Shown: positions 5,551 through 5,722 of the stretch, in pieces
Layout of the letters: every line of letters starts with the position of its first letter
How positions within the stretch are numbered: the first letter of the stretch is position 1
Source: Acidimicrobiales bacterium
GTDB lineage: Bacteria; Actinomycetota; Acidimicrobiia; Acidimicrobiales; RAAP-2
NCBI GenBank assembly: GCA_030044045.1
Contig: JASHWO010000302.1
Location: forward strand, 1-5,722
Length of the DNA: 5,722 nucleotides
Direction of reading: 5' to 3'
Program-made: the position numbers and the translations under genes
The notes under the pieces: model-generated
What the model saw: the letters and a program-made list of their open reading frames with translations, nothing else
What the model was told of the DNA's origin: nothing
The model's database searches: none

Positions 5551-5610
5551 GCCGGACGGCGGTCCGGCACCGCCAGGTGCCGGCACATCGGACCGGTGGC
5601 TGCAAGCCAC
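5551..5610 (+). other. Tandem, partly mutually exclusive hairpins in the 3' spacer
   Basis: The 185-bp spacer 5505-5689 holds no convincing gene. Beyond the first hairpin it contains stem A (GCCGGAC 5551-5557 with GTCCGGC 5562-5568), stem B (CCGGCACC 5564-5571 with GGTGCCGG 5576-5583) and stem C (GTGGCT 5596-5601 with AGCCAC 5605-5610), all perfect. A and B share bases 5564-5568 and cannot form together. They may simply back up termination. Confidence 0.35.
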
Positions 5611-5677
5611 ATGGCAGGAAGAGGGGCGCGGCCCGGCCCCGGATGACCACCGCGATCGGCCCCCGGCACATCCCTGT

Positions 5678-5683
5678 TAGCGT
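5678..5683 (+). promoter_or_regulatory. -10 box (TAGCGT) of a leaderless promoter at the right edge
   Basis: TAGCGT fits TAnnnT and has exactly 6 nt before GTG 5690, the same geometry as the SDR promoter at 964-969. It predicts transcription from the first base of the start codon. Confidence 0.45.
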
Positions 5684-5689
5684 CTCGTA

Positions 5690-5722
5690 GTGCCCTCGAT
5701 ACGCTCAGTCCTGGCCGGCCTC
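5690..5722 (+). CDS. Start of a leaderless gene, cut by window end
   Basis: Only 11 codons are visible: MPSIRSVLAGL, open to the edge. A basic residue followed by a hydrophobic run could begin a signal peptide or membrane segment, but this is too short to decide. The call rests on the -10 box ending 7 nt upstream of the GTG, and on the lack of any other explanation for the promoter. No function can be given. Confidence 0.4.
   Translation, partial: MPSIRSVLAGL

Noticed and set aside
4929..5669. 246-codon minus-strand frame over the second VOC gene and spacer
   Set aside because: It is antisense to a gene with clear VOC motifs, has no ribosome site that I can find, and has low-complexity composition.

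Overview
The window is very GC-rich, with G/C at most third codon positions, several GTG starts and TAnnnT -10 boxes placed at or just before start codons. This fits a high-GC actinobacterium. An uncultivated Acidimicrobiia-like lineage is my guess from style; no phylogenetic marker gene is present. I see no rRNA, tRNA, CRISPR array, insertion sequence or phage gene.

Layout: (1) The 3' part of a D-2-hydroxyacid dehydrogenase of the glyoxylate/hydroxypyruvate reductase type is cut by the left edge and followed by a hairpin. (2) A classical short-chain dehydrogenase (SDR) begins leaderlessly at 976. (3) A small PhnB-like VOC protein (1801-2274) has its own -10 box in the 24-nt gap after the SDR. 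(4) An RraA / HMG-aldolase-like protein lies on the minus strand (2329-2958), converging on gene 3 across a shared hairpin. (5) A divergent ThuA-like protein (3151-3837) is separated from gene 4 by a 192-bp control region with two opposed promoters and an imperfect inverted repeat. (6) A zinc-dependent medium-chain dehydrogenase (about 3983-5050) and (7) a second VOC protein (5055-5504) form a tight two-gene operon. (8) A 185-bp hairpin-rich spacer leads to the first 11 codons of another leaderless gene at the right edge.

The genes look like small-molecule catabolism: hydroxyacid, carbonyl and polyol-type oxidoreductases, a pyruvate-type aldolase relative, and a ThuA protein of the kind linked to sugar oxidation. 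Apart from genes 6-7, each appears to have its own promoter, so this is a cluster of short transcription units and no single pathway can be read from it. I do not see a clearly new system. The most useful observations are the recurring leaderless promoter pattern, a candidate leader peptide whose stop overlaps the dehydrogenase start (GTGA), the candidate operator before the ThuA gene, and a His-His-Glu metal-site pattern in the operon's VOC protein.
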